Assembly: GCA_026988155.1 (NCBI GenBank)
Contig: JALSLW010000072.1
Coordinates: 1 to 44,491, forward strand
Direction of reading: 5' to 3'
DNA from: Methylomonas sp.
GTDB lineage: Bacteria > Pseudomonadota > Gammaproteobacteria > Methylococcales > Methylomonadaceae
DNA length: 44,491 nucleotides
Below are positions 1-8,591 of this stretch, in pieces. Within the stretch, counting starts at the first letter, position 1; every line of letters begins with the position of its first letter. Below the pieces are notes generated by a model. That model saw nothing but the letters and a program-made list of their open reading frames with translations, had not been told where the DNA came from and did not search any database. Both the position numbers and the translations under genes were made by a program.

Positions 1-25
1 TTTAACTTTATTATTCATTTTAATC

Positions 26-127
26 ATGTTATTTGAACACGTTTTATCCTCCAAAAACCTTCGTGACGCATGGCAACGTGTGAAACAAAACAAAGGTGCT
101 GCGGGTGTCGATGGTTTAACGATTGAA
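26..127 (+). mobile_element. 5' fragment of a group II intron reverse transcriptase/maturase ORF
   Basis: Reading from the ATG at 26 gives MLFEHVLSSKNLRDAWQRVK followed by QNKGAAGVDGLTIE, the hallmark N-terminus of group II intron-encoded (LtrA-type) reverse transcriptases. The similarity stops sharply after codon 34, where the sequence becomes the antisense of hsdM. Only the N-terminal extension remains; the catalytic RT blocks, maturase domain and intron 3' end are missing. The rest of the intron RNA may lie left of the window, but only 25 AT-rich bases precede the ATG here. This is a non-functional remnant. The family call comes from recognising the motif; the role of this fragment in breaking hsdM is inferred. 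Confidence 0.8.
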
Positions 128-755
128 TGTCACCTGCACCGACTAAAAACCCTGCTGTGCCACTGGCAGGGTCGCATATTTTATCTTCACGCGTGGGCTG
201 CATGATTTCAACCATCATTTTAATAATGTGGCGTGGGGTACGAAATTGCCCGTTAGTGCCTGCGGAGGCTATTTTAGAGAGCAGGTATTCGTATAAATCG
301 CCTTTGGTGTCGCGGTCATCCATTTGGATGCTGGCGATCATTTGCACCACTTGATCTAACAGTTTAGGCGTGGGGATCATAAAGGTCGCGCCTTTCATAT
401 ATTGCGCGAATACGCCTGCCTGGTCTTGGCTGCCCAGTTGTTTCATATGCTCAAACACGGTGAGATTATCTACATCGGTTTGTGGCTGGGTAAATAAGGC
501 AAACATGCCTTCGGGATCAATATGTCTAAATTTACTCCAACGGAATTTGCTTTGTGCCGTGCTATACAGTGGATTTTTTAGCGGTGTGCCACTAAAGTTG
601 GCCTGTTTCTCATCGCGCAGCTGGTTTTCATCCAAACGGCGTAAAAAAAGTAGGAAGGTAAATTGCTCAATAACAGTCAGCGGGTTACTGATGCCTCCTG
701 TCCAGAATGTTTCCCATATTTTATCGACTTGGCTTTTTAGCTCACCTGTGACCAT
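128..755 (-). pseudogene. hsdM: Type I restriction-modification methyltransferase subunit HsdM, truncated
   Basis: HsdM is the adenine-specific DNA methyltransferase subunit of type I restriction systems. The frame from the ATG at 755 shows the HsdM N-terminal helical domain, the GQFRTPRHII segment (about residue 169) and the SAM-binding motif DPASGTAGF (195-203). Homology ends at about residue 209. The frame then runs 34 more codons, to a stop at 24, through antisense of an intron reverse-transcriptase fragment. The NPPF catalytic motif and everything after it are missing; intact HsdM proteins are about 500 residues. No hsdS or hsdR is in the window. The hybrid product would lack catalysis, so I call it a pseudogene. 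Confidence 0.88.
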
Positions 756-785
756 AACGTCCCTTTATATAAAATTGCTTTATTG

Positions 786-1380
786 AAAAACCTGTTATTG
801 TGCAGGATATAGAGATAAATGGGAAGGTAAAAGGCTTTTTATTAAACGTTCTTTTCAGCTAAAGAGCCTTTTCTGTGTCTTATTTTTAAAATGGGTTTAT
901 GATCCCAGATAAATTTGTAATTGACTGAATTTTCTTGCGCGGAGTCCCCCTCTCATTGTACAAATGAGATTAAACGGACTAGCTAATCAGGTAAAATCTA
1001 AAAATACCACTCGCTGGAAAGGTTAAAAAAGAACCTGGAACGGGAATAGCATATTTAACGGAGTTAATCGACAACAGTCTAAAATATCACTGCCACACTT
1101 CTTAGAACAGCCGGAGAAAAAAGCTTATAAAATGAGTGAAAATCAATTTACCAATCAAATGAATATGCTAAAAAACAACTTATTAAACAGATATATGAAT
1201 AGAAAAGTAGCTTATTTTTAGAGCTCTAAGCAAAGAACTGTTCAGACTCTTTTGTTAATTGGAAAATACTTTAACTCACCTTTTTCAGGAAACTGATAAA
1301 ATTACTGCATAATCACAACAATATACAAAAAGTTAGCTTTAATAGTAATTTATAAGAATTTTAATTAAGAAGGAAAAAAA
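786..1380. other. 595-bp gene-poor region between the hsdM remnant and mdh
   Basis: No gene is recognisable here. It holds an imperfect hairpin (aaaggct 830-836 with agccttt 865-871) and a short palindromic hairpin (ctcatt/aatgag, 952-968). There is also an open stretch of about 64 codons ending in a stop at 1219-1221, whose only ATG is at 1132, leaving a 29-residue peptide rich in Asn, Met and Lys. It has no clear ribosome-binding site and resembles nothing I know. The region looks like decayed accessory DNA next to the broken restriction gene and carries the upstream region of mdh. Confidence 0.5.
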
Positions 1381-2358
1381 ATGAAAACTCCCGTAGATAT
1401 CGCTGTTACTGGTGCAGCTGGACAGATTAGCTATTCATTGCTTTTTCGTTTGGCTGCAGGTGACTTACTAGGCCCCGATCAGCCTATAATCTTGCATTTA
1501 CTGGAAATCTCTCCAGCAATGGATGCTTTAAAAGGTGTGGTAATGGAATTAAATGACTGCGCTTATCCATTATTACGTAAAATTATCATCACAGATGACC
1601 CAAAAGTAGCTTTTGATAATGTAGATTATGCTTTTCTGGTCGGGGCAAGACCAAGAGGTCCTGGAATGGAACGAAAAGATTTACTGCTATGCAATGCAGA
1701 AATATTTTCGGTTCAGGGTAAAGCTTTAAATGAAGTTGCCAGCCGGAATGTAAAGGTACTGGTAACTGGCAACCCTGCTAATACCAATGCATTGATTGCC
1801 ATGAACAATGCTCCTGATTTAAGTTCCTTTTGTTTTTCAGCAATGACACAGCTAGACCATAATCGTTCTATTTCTCAATTAGCAGAGAAAACAGGCGTAA
1901 CATCGAGAGATGTGACTAGAGTAGCCATTTGGGGAAATCATTCATCAACACAATACCCTGATTTGCATAATGCCAAAGTAAAAGAGAAAGATGCATTGCC
2001 TCTGGTTGGGGACGAATGGTTTAAAAATAAATTTATTCCAACTGTCCAGCAGCGCGGCGGTGCAATCATCAAGGCAAGAGGGCAGTCCAGTGCGGCTTCA
2101 GCCGCCAATGCGGCCATTTCTCATATGAATACCTGGGTTTTTGGTACGGAAGAAAATGACTGGATGAGCATGGGGATTGCTTCGGATGGAAGTTATGGAA
2201 TTGAAAAAGGGTTGATATTTTCTTTTCCCGTTACTGTCGTAAAGGGATACGTAAATATTGTTCAGGGTTTGGAGCTTAATGATTTTTCCAAAGAAAAACT
2301 GCACATTACCGAAACTGAATTAAAAGAAGAAAGGGATGCTATTCAGCATCTGCTGTAA
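1381..2358 (+). CDS. mdh: Malate dehydrogenase (cytosolic type)
   Basis: Catalyses reversible NAD-dependent oxidation of malate to oxaloacetate in the TCA cycle. At 325 residues it is close to the usual length of the family. Visible features are the Rossmann motif GAAGQI (11-16), the acidic NAD-ribose residue in LLEIS (E42), the substrate-binding loop [11 protein letters not shown] (88-98), the LDHNR motif (D159, R162) and the catalytic histidine in WGNHS (H187). The sequence type is the cytosolic MDH group, not the E. coli group. A purine-rich AAGAAGGA lies just before the ATG. It is a single transcription unit: flanking genes are a broken hsdM and a convergent tRNA, with a terminator 90 bp downstream. 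Confidence 0.95.
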   Translation: MKTPVDIAVTGAAGQISYSLLFRLAAGDLLGPDQPIILHLLEISPAMDALKGVVMELNDCAYPLLRKIIITDDPKVAFDNVDYAFLVGARPRGPGMERKDLLLCNAEIFSVQGKALNEVASRNVKVLVTGNPANTNALIAMNNAPDLSSFCFSAMTQLDHNRSISQLAEKTGVTSRDVTRVAIWGNHSSTQYPDLHNAKVKEKDALPLVGDEWFKNKFIPTVQQRGGAIIKARGQSSAASAANAAISHMNTWVFGTEENDWMSMGIASDGSYGIEKGLIFSFPVTVVKGYVNIVQGLELNDFSKEKLHITETELKEERDAIQHLL

Positions 2359-2444
2359 TGGATTATTAACCTCCATACAACAACTACTTATTGATCCACA
2401 ACTAAGAAAACTCCGAACCAACTGCACAATTCAGGCGTAACATA

Positions 2445-2480
2445 AAAAAAGCCCAGTAGCTTAGGCTATTGGGCTTTTTA
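2445..2480 (+). terminator. Rho-independent terminator of mdh
   Basis: The stem AAAGCCCAGTAGC pairs with GCTATTGGGCTTT (one G-T pair) around the loop TTAG at 2461-2464, and a T run follows. The flanking A and T runs make it likely to work in both directions, separating mdh from the convergent secG-tRNA unit. Confidence 0.85.
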
Positions 2481-2500
2481 TGCTTGCATCTGCTTTGTTC

Positions 2501-2586
2501 TGGTGCCGATGGCCGGAGTTGAACCGGCACGACCTAAGGCCACCACCCCCTCAAGATGGCGTGTCTACCAATTTCACCACATCGGC
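2501..2586 (-). tRNA. leuU: tRNA-Leu (GAG)
   Basis: The minus strand folds as a class II tRNA: acceptor stem GCCGATG/CATCGGC, a D arm beginning TGGTGAAATTGGTAGAC, anticodon loop CTTGAGG (anticodon GAG), a long variable arm, the T arm GCCGGTTCAACTCCGGC, and an encoded CCA (2501-2503). The length of 86 nt with CCA fits tRNA-Leu. It lies 43 nt downstream of secG, the same order as secG-leuU in E. coli, so it is probably cotranscribed with secG and released by processing. Confidence 0.96.
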
Positions 2587-2629
2587 AATTACAAAGATAA
2601 CTTTATTTCGACTCTGTTGCTGAACCTAA

Positions 2630-3145
2630 CTATTCAGTAATTTCTTTCGCTTCAGTTTTTACTGTATCCGCCATTGAAGATATTTCATCCTGAATTTTTT
2701 TCACTTCTGCTGGCAACTCTTCAGTCGTTTCAATTGCCTTGGCTTTTATAGAATCAGACACGGATGAGGCTTCATTCTGAATTTTCAAAACATCTGAGGA
2801 CAGCTCTTCTTTAATAACAGGAAGTGTATCTGAACCAGGTAAGCTTTCTGCTCCATTTACCAAAGGTACATCAGCAAAAGCCTCTTCAGCCGCATCCATC
2901 AGATCAGCTTTACCCTCTATATTTCCACTTAATACAGCTAATGTTAAACTGGTAGAAAAAAACAAAGCAGCCAAAATTGCTGTAGTTCTGGACAAAAATG
3001 ATGATGCGCCTTGCGCGCCAAAAACGGTACCAGACGAACTGCCAAATGCAGCACCTGCATCCGCGCCTTTACCCTGCTGAATTAATACAAAGCCAATAAC
3101 GCCTAGACCCAGTAACACATGAACAACTATGATTGCTTGATACAT
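2630..3145 (-). CDS. secG: Protein translocase subunit SecG with extended acidic tail
   Basis: SecG is the small inner-membrane partner of SecY and SecE in the Sec translocon. Residues 1-75 carry the family pattern: a first membrane span, the GKGADAGAAFGSSSGTVFG loop (26-44) and a second span (about 55-73). At 171 residues it is much longer than E. coli SecG (110). The extra C-terminal tail is acidic and contains two related 27-residue units, E113-E139 and E142-E168, each starting EEL and containing KIQxExSS. The tail probably forms amphipathic helix or coiled coil; its role is unknown. It lies 13 bp after tpiA and just before tRNA-Leu. Confidence 0.94.
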   Translation of the reverse strand: MYQAIIVVHVLLGLGVIGFVLIQQGKGADAGAAFGSSSGTVFGAQGASSFLSRTTAILAALFFSTSLTLAVLSGNIEGKADLMDAAEEAFADVPLVNGAESLPGSDTLPVIKEELSSDVLKIQNEASSVSDSIKAKAIETTEELPAEVKKIQDEISSMADTVKTEAKEITE

Positions 3146-3158
3146 ATTTCTTTTCTAC

Positions 3159-3905
3159 TTAAATCGCTTGATAAATCGCTAAAAATGACGCCGCATCCAA
3201 TGAAGCTCCACCAATTAAGCCGCCGTCAATATCTGGCATTGCAAAAATTGCTTTTGCATTGTCAGGCTTAACACTGCCACCATATAAAATTTGAATTTTG
3301 TCCGCAACTGACTGACTTTTAGCAGCTATCTGTTCACGTATGTATTTATGAACTTCCTGAGCCTGCTCATCAGATGCTGTCTTTCCTGTGCCAATGGCCC
3401 AAACTGGCTCATAGGCTATAACCGAGCTTGCCAGGGCATCAATTCCAGCCATATCAATAACAGCATTTAACTGCTTATCAATTACTGCAAAAGTTGTATC
3501 ACTTTCACGTTCTTCTAGAGTTTCTCCAATACAAAGAACGGGGATTATGCCTTCCTTTTGCGCCTGACAAAAACGTGCGGCAACCGATTCGTTTGTGTCT
3601 CCGTAGTAAGAACGTCTTTCAGAATGACCTACCAATGCGTATTCACAGCCACATTCTTTTAACATAAAGGCAGATATTTCGCCTGTATATGCACCTGATG
3701 CGTGATCAGCTACATTTTGACCGCCCAGCGCTAACGGAGTATTTTTAATTTCACGCTCAATATCCGATAAATAAACAGCGGGAACGCAAATAGCAATCCC
3801 TTGATCACCTTCTTTTAAACCGGCTACAATTGCATTTGCCAATTTAATACCTTCAGAACGTGAACCGTTCATTTTCCAATTACCCATCACAAGAGATTGA
3901 CGCAT
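3159..3905 (-). CDS. tpiA: Triosephosphate isomerase
   Basis: Interconverts dihydroxyacetone phosphate and glyceraldehyde 3-phosphate in the cytoplasm. The 248-residue TIM barrel has N9 and K11 in GNWKMNG, the catalytic H94 in GHSERR, the catalytic base E166 in AYEPVWAIGTG, and the phosphate-binding LYGGSV and GGLIGGASL loops near the end. All active-site residues are present. It sits 60 bp downstream of glmM and 13 bp upstream of secG, matching the conserved glmM-tpiA-secG order of Pseudomonas-like bacteria. It probably belongs to one transcript with them. Confidence 0.97.
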   Translation of the reverse strand: MRQSLVMGNWKMNGSRSEGIKLANAIVAGLKEGDQGIAICVPAVYLSDIEREIKNTPLALGGQNVADHASGAYTGEISAFMLKECGCEYALVGHSERRSYYGDTNESVAARFCQAQKEGIIPVLCIGETLEERESDTTFAVIDKQLNAVIDMAGIDALASSVIAYEPVWAIGTGKTASDEQAQEVHKYIREQIAAKSQSVADKIQILYGGSVKPDNAKAIFAMPDIDGGLIGGASLDAASFLAIYQAI

Positions 3906-3965
3906 TACTCACTCCAAGAAAAACTAAACGGCTTATAATATAGGGTAAAGCAATGCATTTCAAGC

Positions 3966-5300
3966 TTAGATTGCCTTCTTCACATGTTCGACCAGCTGAT
4001 CAGCATATTTATTAACCTCATCTCCATTCTCACCTTCCACCATAACCCGGATCAACGGTTCTGTTCCAGAAGCCCTAAGCAATACGCGTCCTTTACTGCC
4101 CATTTTTTTCTCTACTGATTTTACTGCCTTCTGAATGCTTTCAACCTCATCAATATTTACTTTTTTATTGACTCTTACATTCTTCAATACCTGCGGATAT
4201 TTCTGCATATCAGATTTAAGTTCATACAGGCTTTTTCCAGTCTGCTGAATTTCAGCCAGAACCTGTAATGCTGCGACAATACCATCACCCGTCGTACTCT
4301 TATCTAAACAGATAATATGCCCAGAACCTTCGCCCCCTAATGTGCTTTTATGCTTAACCAGCATTTCCATCACATACCGGTCACCCACATTAGCTCTTAT
4401 TAAATCAATATCTAATTTATTCAGCGCATGTTCCATGCCTAAGTTCGTCATCAACGTACCAATGACATTTCCCTGCAGCCGTCCAGCCTGCTTATTGGAT
4501 TTTGCAATGATATATATCAGTTCATCACCATCGACAACTTCGCCTTTATGGTCAACCATAATCAACCGGTCGCCATCACCATCCAGTGCGATCCCTAAAT
4601 CAGCACGGAATTCTATTACTTTTTCTGTTAACAGCTCAGGCTTGGTTGCACCGCAATCTTCATTGATATTCAAACCATCAGGTTTTGCACCTATCGTTAC
4701 AACCTCTGCCCCGACCTCACTGAATACGTGTGGAGCAATATGGTATGTTGCGCCATTTGCACAGTCAACAACAATCCTAAGGTTATTAAAGTCCATGCTG
4801 GCCGGTATTGTTGACTTGCAATATTCAATATACCTTCCTGCAGCATCTGTTAGCCGCTGCGCTTTACCTAGCTTTGAAGATTCAACCGTTGTCATTGGCG
4901 AATCAATATAACGCTCAATTTTATGCTCAAGTTCATCAGGCAGCTTTTTGCCTTCCACTGAAAAAAATTTGATCCCGTTATCATAATAAGGGTTGTGAGA
5001 TGCACTGATGACTATCCCTGCTTTTGCTCTTAGGGTGCGGGTTAAGTAGGCAATTCCAGGTGTAGGCATAGGCCCTAGCAATTTTGTGTTCACACCAGCC
5101 GCTGACAGACCTGCTTCAAGTGCAGATTCAAACATATATCCTGAAATCCGCGTATCCTTTCCCACTAAAACAAACCCGTGTCCTTCCTCGGCAAAGACGC
5201 GACCCGTTGCCCAACCCAGCTTAAGCATAAAGTCAGGCGTAATGGGATGCTTTCCTACTTCGCCCCTAATTCCATCAGTACCAAAATATTTTTTCTTCAT
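3966..5300 (-). CDS. glmM: Phosphoglucosamine mutase
   Basis: Converts glucosamine 6-phosphate to glucosamine 1-phosphate for UDP-GlcNAc, peptidoglycan and LPS synthesis. From the chosen start it has 444 residues, the usual family length. Seen are [10 protein letters not shown] at the N-terminus, the phosphoserine loop ISASHNP (S101), the metal-binding loop DGDGDR (D240, D242, D244) and RASGTEP near the C-terminus. The frame stays open upstream to 5369, but that extension runs through the terminator hairpin after ftsH. The ATG at 5300 is preceded by AAGGA and matches the family N-terminus. folP, commonly upstream, is missing here. Confidence 0.96.
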   Translation of the reverse strand: MKKKYFGTDGIRGEVGKHPITPDFMLKLGWATGRVFAEEGHGFVLVGKDTRISGYMFESALEAGLSAAGVNTKLLGPMPTPGIAYLTRTLRAKAGIVISASHNPYYDNGIKFFSVEGKKLPDELEHKIERYIDSPMTTVESSKLGKAQRLTDAAGRYIEYCKSTIPASMDFNNLRIVVDCANGATYHIAPHVFSEVGAEVVTIGAKPDGLNINEDCGATKPELLTEKVIEFRADLGIALDGDGDRLIMVDHKGEVVDGDELIYIIAKSNKQAGRLQGNVIGTLMTNLGMEHALNKLDIDLIRANVGDRYVMEMLVKHKSTLGGEGSGHIICLDKSTTGDGIVAALQVLAEIQQTGKSLYELKSDMQKYPQVLKNVRVNKKVNIDEVESIQKAVKSVEKKMGSKGRVLLRASGTEPLIRVMVEGENGDEVNKYADQLVEHVKKAI

Positions 5301-5334
5301 CGCTACCGCATCCTTATAAACTATAATTCTTCTC

Positions 5335-5366
5335 ATAAAAAAGGAGAGGCTTAATGCCTCTCCTTT
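5335..5366 (-). terminator. Rho-independent terminator after ftsH
   Basis: On the minus strand an 11-bp perfect stem (AAAGGAGAGGC, loop ATTAA, GCCTCTCCTTT) runs into six T residues. It lies 16 bp after the ftsH stop and upstream of glmM. glmM therefore depends on read-through or on a promoter within the 35 bp before its start. Confidence 0.85.
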
Positions 5367-5381
5367 CAACTACTATAATCT

Positions 5382-7304
5382 TTAGCTTTGTTCGGCTGCC
5401 CCACCTATTGAAGAGTCACCTTTTTTTTCAGGCTTATCGCCTTCCGCACTCACATCATCTGCAGAAGGCGGTGGCGTATCATCCCAGCCTTTCGGCTCTC
5501 TAACAGGCTTTCTATCCATTAAATCTTCTATCTGATATTTATCAATGGTTTCATACTTTATCAAAGCTTCTGCCATGGTATGCAAGATATCTTCATTTTC
5601 TTTTAAGATCTTTTCTGCACGCTGATAATTTTGATCAATAATTTTTCTTACTTCTTCATTGATTGTAACAGCTGTACCTTCTGCAATCGACTTGTTCTGG
5701 GTAACTGAATGTCCTAAAAACACTTCTCCGTCTTCTTCACCATAAGCCAAAGGCCCTAATCGGCGGGACAAGCCCCATTTAGTCACCATATTTCTAGCTA
5801 GTTCAGTCGCCCTTTCAATATCATTTGAAGCTCCCGTTGACACTTGCTCCCAGCCAAAAATCTGCTCTTCTGCAATACGGCCGCCATACAGGCTCGAAAT
5901 CATGCTATCCAACTTTTGCTTACTAGCACTGTATTGATCTTTTTCTGGTAAAAACATGGTAACGCCTAAAGCACGGCCACGAGGCATGATGCTTATTTTA
6001 TAGACAGGATCATGTTCAGGTACTAATTTACCTACAATGGCATGACCAGCCTCATGATAAGCCGTCATTTTCTTCTCTTTTTTATCCATCACCATGGAGT
6101 ATTTTTCAACCCCCATAATCAATTTATCTTTCGCTTTTTCAAGGTCAACCATACTTACAACACGCTTATTCTCACGCGCCGCGAATAATGCCGCCTCGTT
6201 AATTAAGTTAGCTAAATCTGCCCCTGAAAAACCGGGCGTTCCCTGTGCAATATATTTAACGATAACATCATCGGCTGCAGGTACTTTTTTCATATGTACA
6301 TTAAGAATCTGCTCCCGACCTTTTATATCAGGCAATCCAACATTGACCTGTCTATCAAAACGGCCTGGACGCAACAACGCAGTATCTAAAACGTCAGCAC
6401 GGTTTGTTGCAGCTATGACAATAATGCCCTCATGTCCGTCAAACCCATCCATTTCTACCAGCAGCTGGTTTAATGTTTGCTCTCGCTCATCATTGCCTCC
6501 GCCTAACCCAGCGCCACGAGAACGGCCAACTGCATCAATCTCATCGATAAAAATAATACACGGAGCATGTTTTTTTGCCTGTTCAAACATATCCCTTACA
6601 CGAGAGGCACCAACGCCCACAAACATTTCTACAAAATCTGAACCGGAGATTGTAAAAAAAGGTACTTTAGCTTCACCTGCAATTGCTCTAGCTAACAGGG
6701 TTTTACCTGTCCCAGGAGGACCTACCATTAATGCACCGCGTGGCACTGATCCACCCAGTTTTTGGTATTTAGCAGGGTCTTTAAGGAAATCAACCATCTC
6801 CTCAACCTCTTCTTTTGCTTCATCACAGCCTGCAACATCGGCAAAAGTTACTTTATTCTGATCTTGCTCCAGCATTCTGGCTTTGCTTTTACCAAAGCCC
6901 ATTGCACCACCACGACCACCTGCACCGCCACCTTGCATTTGTCGCATAAAGAATATCCATACAGCAATAAGTAACAGTATTGGGCCAAACGACATCAGCA
7001 ATGTCATTAGCATGGACGGTTCTTCGGGTGGCTGCGCCTTAATCTCTACGCCATTAGCCAATAAATCATCTACTAAGTGATTATCGTCAGGTGCATAAGT
7101 TCTAAATTTCTCCCCTGTCTGCATTCTTCCCTTAATATTATGCTCATCAATAATAACTTGCTGAACCTGGCCAGCCTTTACCTGGTCAAGAAATTGGGAA
7201 TAGGAAATTGAGCCGCTACTACGAACAGACCGAGTACCAAAATTATTAAAAACAGACATCAGCACAACGGCGATGACAACCCACAAAATTACATTTTTTA
7301 CCAT
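5382..7304 (-). CDS. ftsH: ATP-dependent zinc metalloprotease FtsH
   Basis: Membrane-bound AAA+ protease that degrades misassembled membrane proteins and, in E. coli, sigma-32 and LpxC. With the ATG at 7304 (MVKN, matching E. coli MAKN) it is 640 residues; an in-frame TTG lies three codons upstream. Order: membrane span 1 (about 5-22), a periplasmic domain, membrane span 2 (about 98-120), a glycine-rich linker, Walker A GPPGTGKT (195-202), Walker B IIFIDEID (250-257), a second region of homology with RPGRFDR, and the zinc site HEAGH (417-421). The C-terminal tail is rich in charged residues and proline. It is downstream of rlmE, but a 275-bp gap with an inverted repeat separates them. Confidence 0.98.
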   Translation of the reverse strand: MVKNVILWVVIAVVLMSVFNNFGTRSVRSSGSISYSQFLDQVKAGQVQQVIIDEHNIKGRMQTGEKFRTYAPDDNHLVDDLLANGVEIKAQPPEEPSMLMTLLMSFGPILLLIAVWIFFMRQMQGGGAGGRGGAMGFGKSKARMLEQDQNKVTFADVAGCDEAKEEVEEMVDFLKDPAKYQKLGGSVPRGALMVGPPGTGKTLLARAIAGEAKVPFFTISGSDFVEMFVGVGASRVRDMFEQAKKHAPCIIFIDEIDAVGRSRGAGLGGGNDEREQTLNQLLVEMDGFDGHEGIIVIAATNRADVLDTALLRPGRFDRQVNVGLPDIKGREQILNVHMKKVPAADDVIVKYIAQGTPGFSGADLANLINEAALFAARENKRVVSMVDLEKAKDKLIMGVEKYSMVMDKKEKKMTAYHEAGHAIVGKLVPEHDPVYKISIMPRGRALGVTMFLPEKDQYSASKQKLDSMISSLYGGRIAEEQIFGWEQVSTGASNDIERATELARNMVTKWGLSRRLGPLAYGEEDGEVFLGHSVTQNKSIAEGTAVTINEEVRKIIDQNYQRAEKILKENEDILHTMAEALIKYETIDKYQIEDLMDRKPVREPKGWDDTPPPSADDVSAEGDKPEKKGDSSIGGAAEQS

Positions 7305-7407
7305 ATCGTTCAAGCTGCACGCCCCAGGCCGAAACAGGCCTCATTGTTAATGAATATTAATTATATCAGGATTATCTAATCTGAATAATCTCTAATTAAA
7401 ATCTGCT

Positions 7408-7554
7408 TAGGAACGCGTATACAATAAGTTCGGCCAACTGATGCCGGTTTTCTATTTATCTTCAAGGCATAACGGGCTACGTAAACGTTGCCACAGTATC
7501 AAAGACAGACAAAAAGGCAAACAAGCTGTCGAAATTATTTCGTACGCGTTCCTA
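7408..7554. repeat. 147-bp element with perfect 12-bp terminal inverted repeats
   Basis: TAGGAACGCGTA (7408-7419) is perfectly inverted as TACGCGTTCCTA (7543-7554). With three unmatched positions, similarity continues inward (AATAAgTTC against AATAAtTTC), giving arms of about 24 bp around 100 bp of non-coding sequence. It fills the rlmE-ftsH gap. It could be a miniature transposable element, a REP-like dyad, or a structured leader of ftsH; no target-site duplication was seen. Confidence 0.6.
7441..7466 (-). promoter_or_regulatory. Possible sigma-32-like promoter for ftsH
   Basis: On the minus strand CTTGAA (7466-7461), a 14-nt spacer and CGGCAT (7446-7441) resemble the heat-shock consensus CTTGAA-N13-15-CCCCAT, with two mismatches in the -10. 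It lies about 140 nt before the ftsH start, inside the inverted-repeat element. ftsH is a known sigma-32 target in E. coli; here the assignment is tentative. Confidence 0.35.
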
Positions 7555-7588
7555 TTCGCAATTATCTATTTAAATATATAGCCAAATC

Positions 7589-8209
7589 TTATTTTTTAAA
7601 CCCTTTGGCCAAAATATATACTTCTTTACTTCTTGGCCTTGATGATTTGGGCTTCCTTATTACTACACTTGAAAAATATTTCATCACTTCCTTTTTATAT
7701 TCATCAAAGCCTGCACCTTGGAACATTTTTGTTAAAAAAGTTCCACCTTTTATTAAAACGGTTTGCGCAGTGTCCAGCGCCAGCTCCCCTAAATAAATAG
7801 ATCTTGGCTGATCCATTGCCTTATTGCCACTAATATTAGGCGCCATATCAGACATGACTAAATCAACGTGAGCGCCTTCCAAAACACGCAACAACTCATC
7901 CAGCACATCATTTTCTCTAAAGTCTCCCTGAATAAAATCAACGCCATCAATGGGGTCTATTGCCAGTAAATCCAAACCAATCACTTTATTTTTCCTGCCA
8001 ACAATCTTACGTGCATAATCTGACCACCCTCCTGGAGCGGCTCCCAAATCAATTACATTCATCCCAGGTCTGATGATTTTATCTTTTTCCTGGATTTCAA
8101 CCAGTTTGAAAGTTGAACGCGACCTGTATCCCATAGCTTGAGCTTTTTTGACATATTCATCATCAAAATGCTCTTGCATCCATTGATTACTGCTTTTGCT
8201 ACGCGCCAT
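7589..8209 (-). CDS. rlmE: 23S rRNA 2'-O-ribose U2552 methyltransferase RlmE (FtsJ/RrmJ)
   Basis: SAM-dependent methyltransferase acting on U2552 of 23S rRNA during late 50S assembly. The 206-residue protein has the SAM-binding motif [10 protein letters not shown] (54-63) and the K-D-K-E catalytic set K35, D121 (MSDMAPN), K161 (TKMFQG) and E196 (SKEVY), each three positions from the E. coli residues. It is divergent from yhbY with a 47-bp gap. rlmE-ftsH is a conserved gammaproteobacterial pair, although here an unusual repeat separates them. Confidence 0.96.
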   Translation of the reverse strand: MARSKSSNQWMQEHFDDEYVKKAQAMGYRSRSTFKLVEIQEKDKIIRPGMNVIDLGAAPGGWSDYARKIVGRKNKVIGLDLLAIDPIDGVDFIQGDFRENDVLDELLRVLEGAHVDLVMSDMAPNISGNKAMDQPRSIYLGELALDTAQTVLIKGGTFLTKMFQGAGFDEYKKEVMKYFSSVVIRKPKSSRPRSKEVYILAKGFKK

Positions 8210-8256
8210 ATCGTTTGTAGTGTAAAATTATATATTTTTATTAATAGGACAAAAGT

Positions 8257-8523
8257 GTGAATTCTGCCAGAAAAAAGCAATTAAAGGCTCAGGCCCATTC
8301 ATTAAAACCAGTAATTATTGTGGGTCAATCAGGCTTAACAGAATCCGTACTTAATGAAATTGAAATTACCTTAGATACTCACGAATTGATAAAAATAAAA
8401 ATTCGCGCCGAAAAACTACAGCGCAATAAAATTCGAGATCAGATTGTAACAGACACGCAATCAGAACTCATTCAAACAATTGGACAAATTATTGTAGTCT
8501 ATCGAAAAAATCCTGATAAATAA
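8257..8523 (+). CDS. yhbY: Ribosome assembly RNA-binding protein YhbY (CRM domain)
   Basis: An 88-residue single CRM (CRS1-YhbY) domain protein that associates with pre-50S ribosomal particles. Features are the KAQAHSLKPVIIVGQSGLTE segment, including the family GxxGLTE loop, the HELIKIKI strand and a VVYRK end. Translation starts at GTG (8257). It is the divergent neighbour of rlmE, as in many gammaproteobacteria, so two 50S-maturation proteins share one 47-bp promoter region. Confidence 0.93.
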   Translation: MNSARKKQLKAQAHSLKPVIIVGQSGLTESVLNEIEITLDTHELIKIKIRAEKLQRNKIRDQIVTDTQSELIQTIGQIIVVYRKNPDK

Positions 8524-8591
8524 ATCCAGCCAGCATTTCTCTTCTGGTCTATTCTTAAGCTAGCATTTAAACAGTTTAGACAGAAAATTCA

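Noticed and set aside
127-786. Plus-strand ORFs over the hsdM remnant
   Set aside because: They are antisense frames of clear HsdM sequence and show no protein-like pattern of their own.
5301-5369. N-terminal extension of GlmM to 5369
   Set aside because: The extra 23 codons run through the ftsH terminator hairpin, while the ATG at 5300 has a ribosome-binding site and the family N-terminus.
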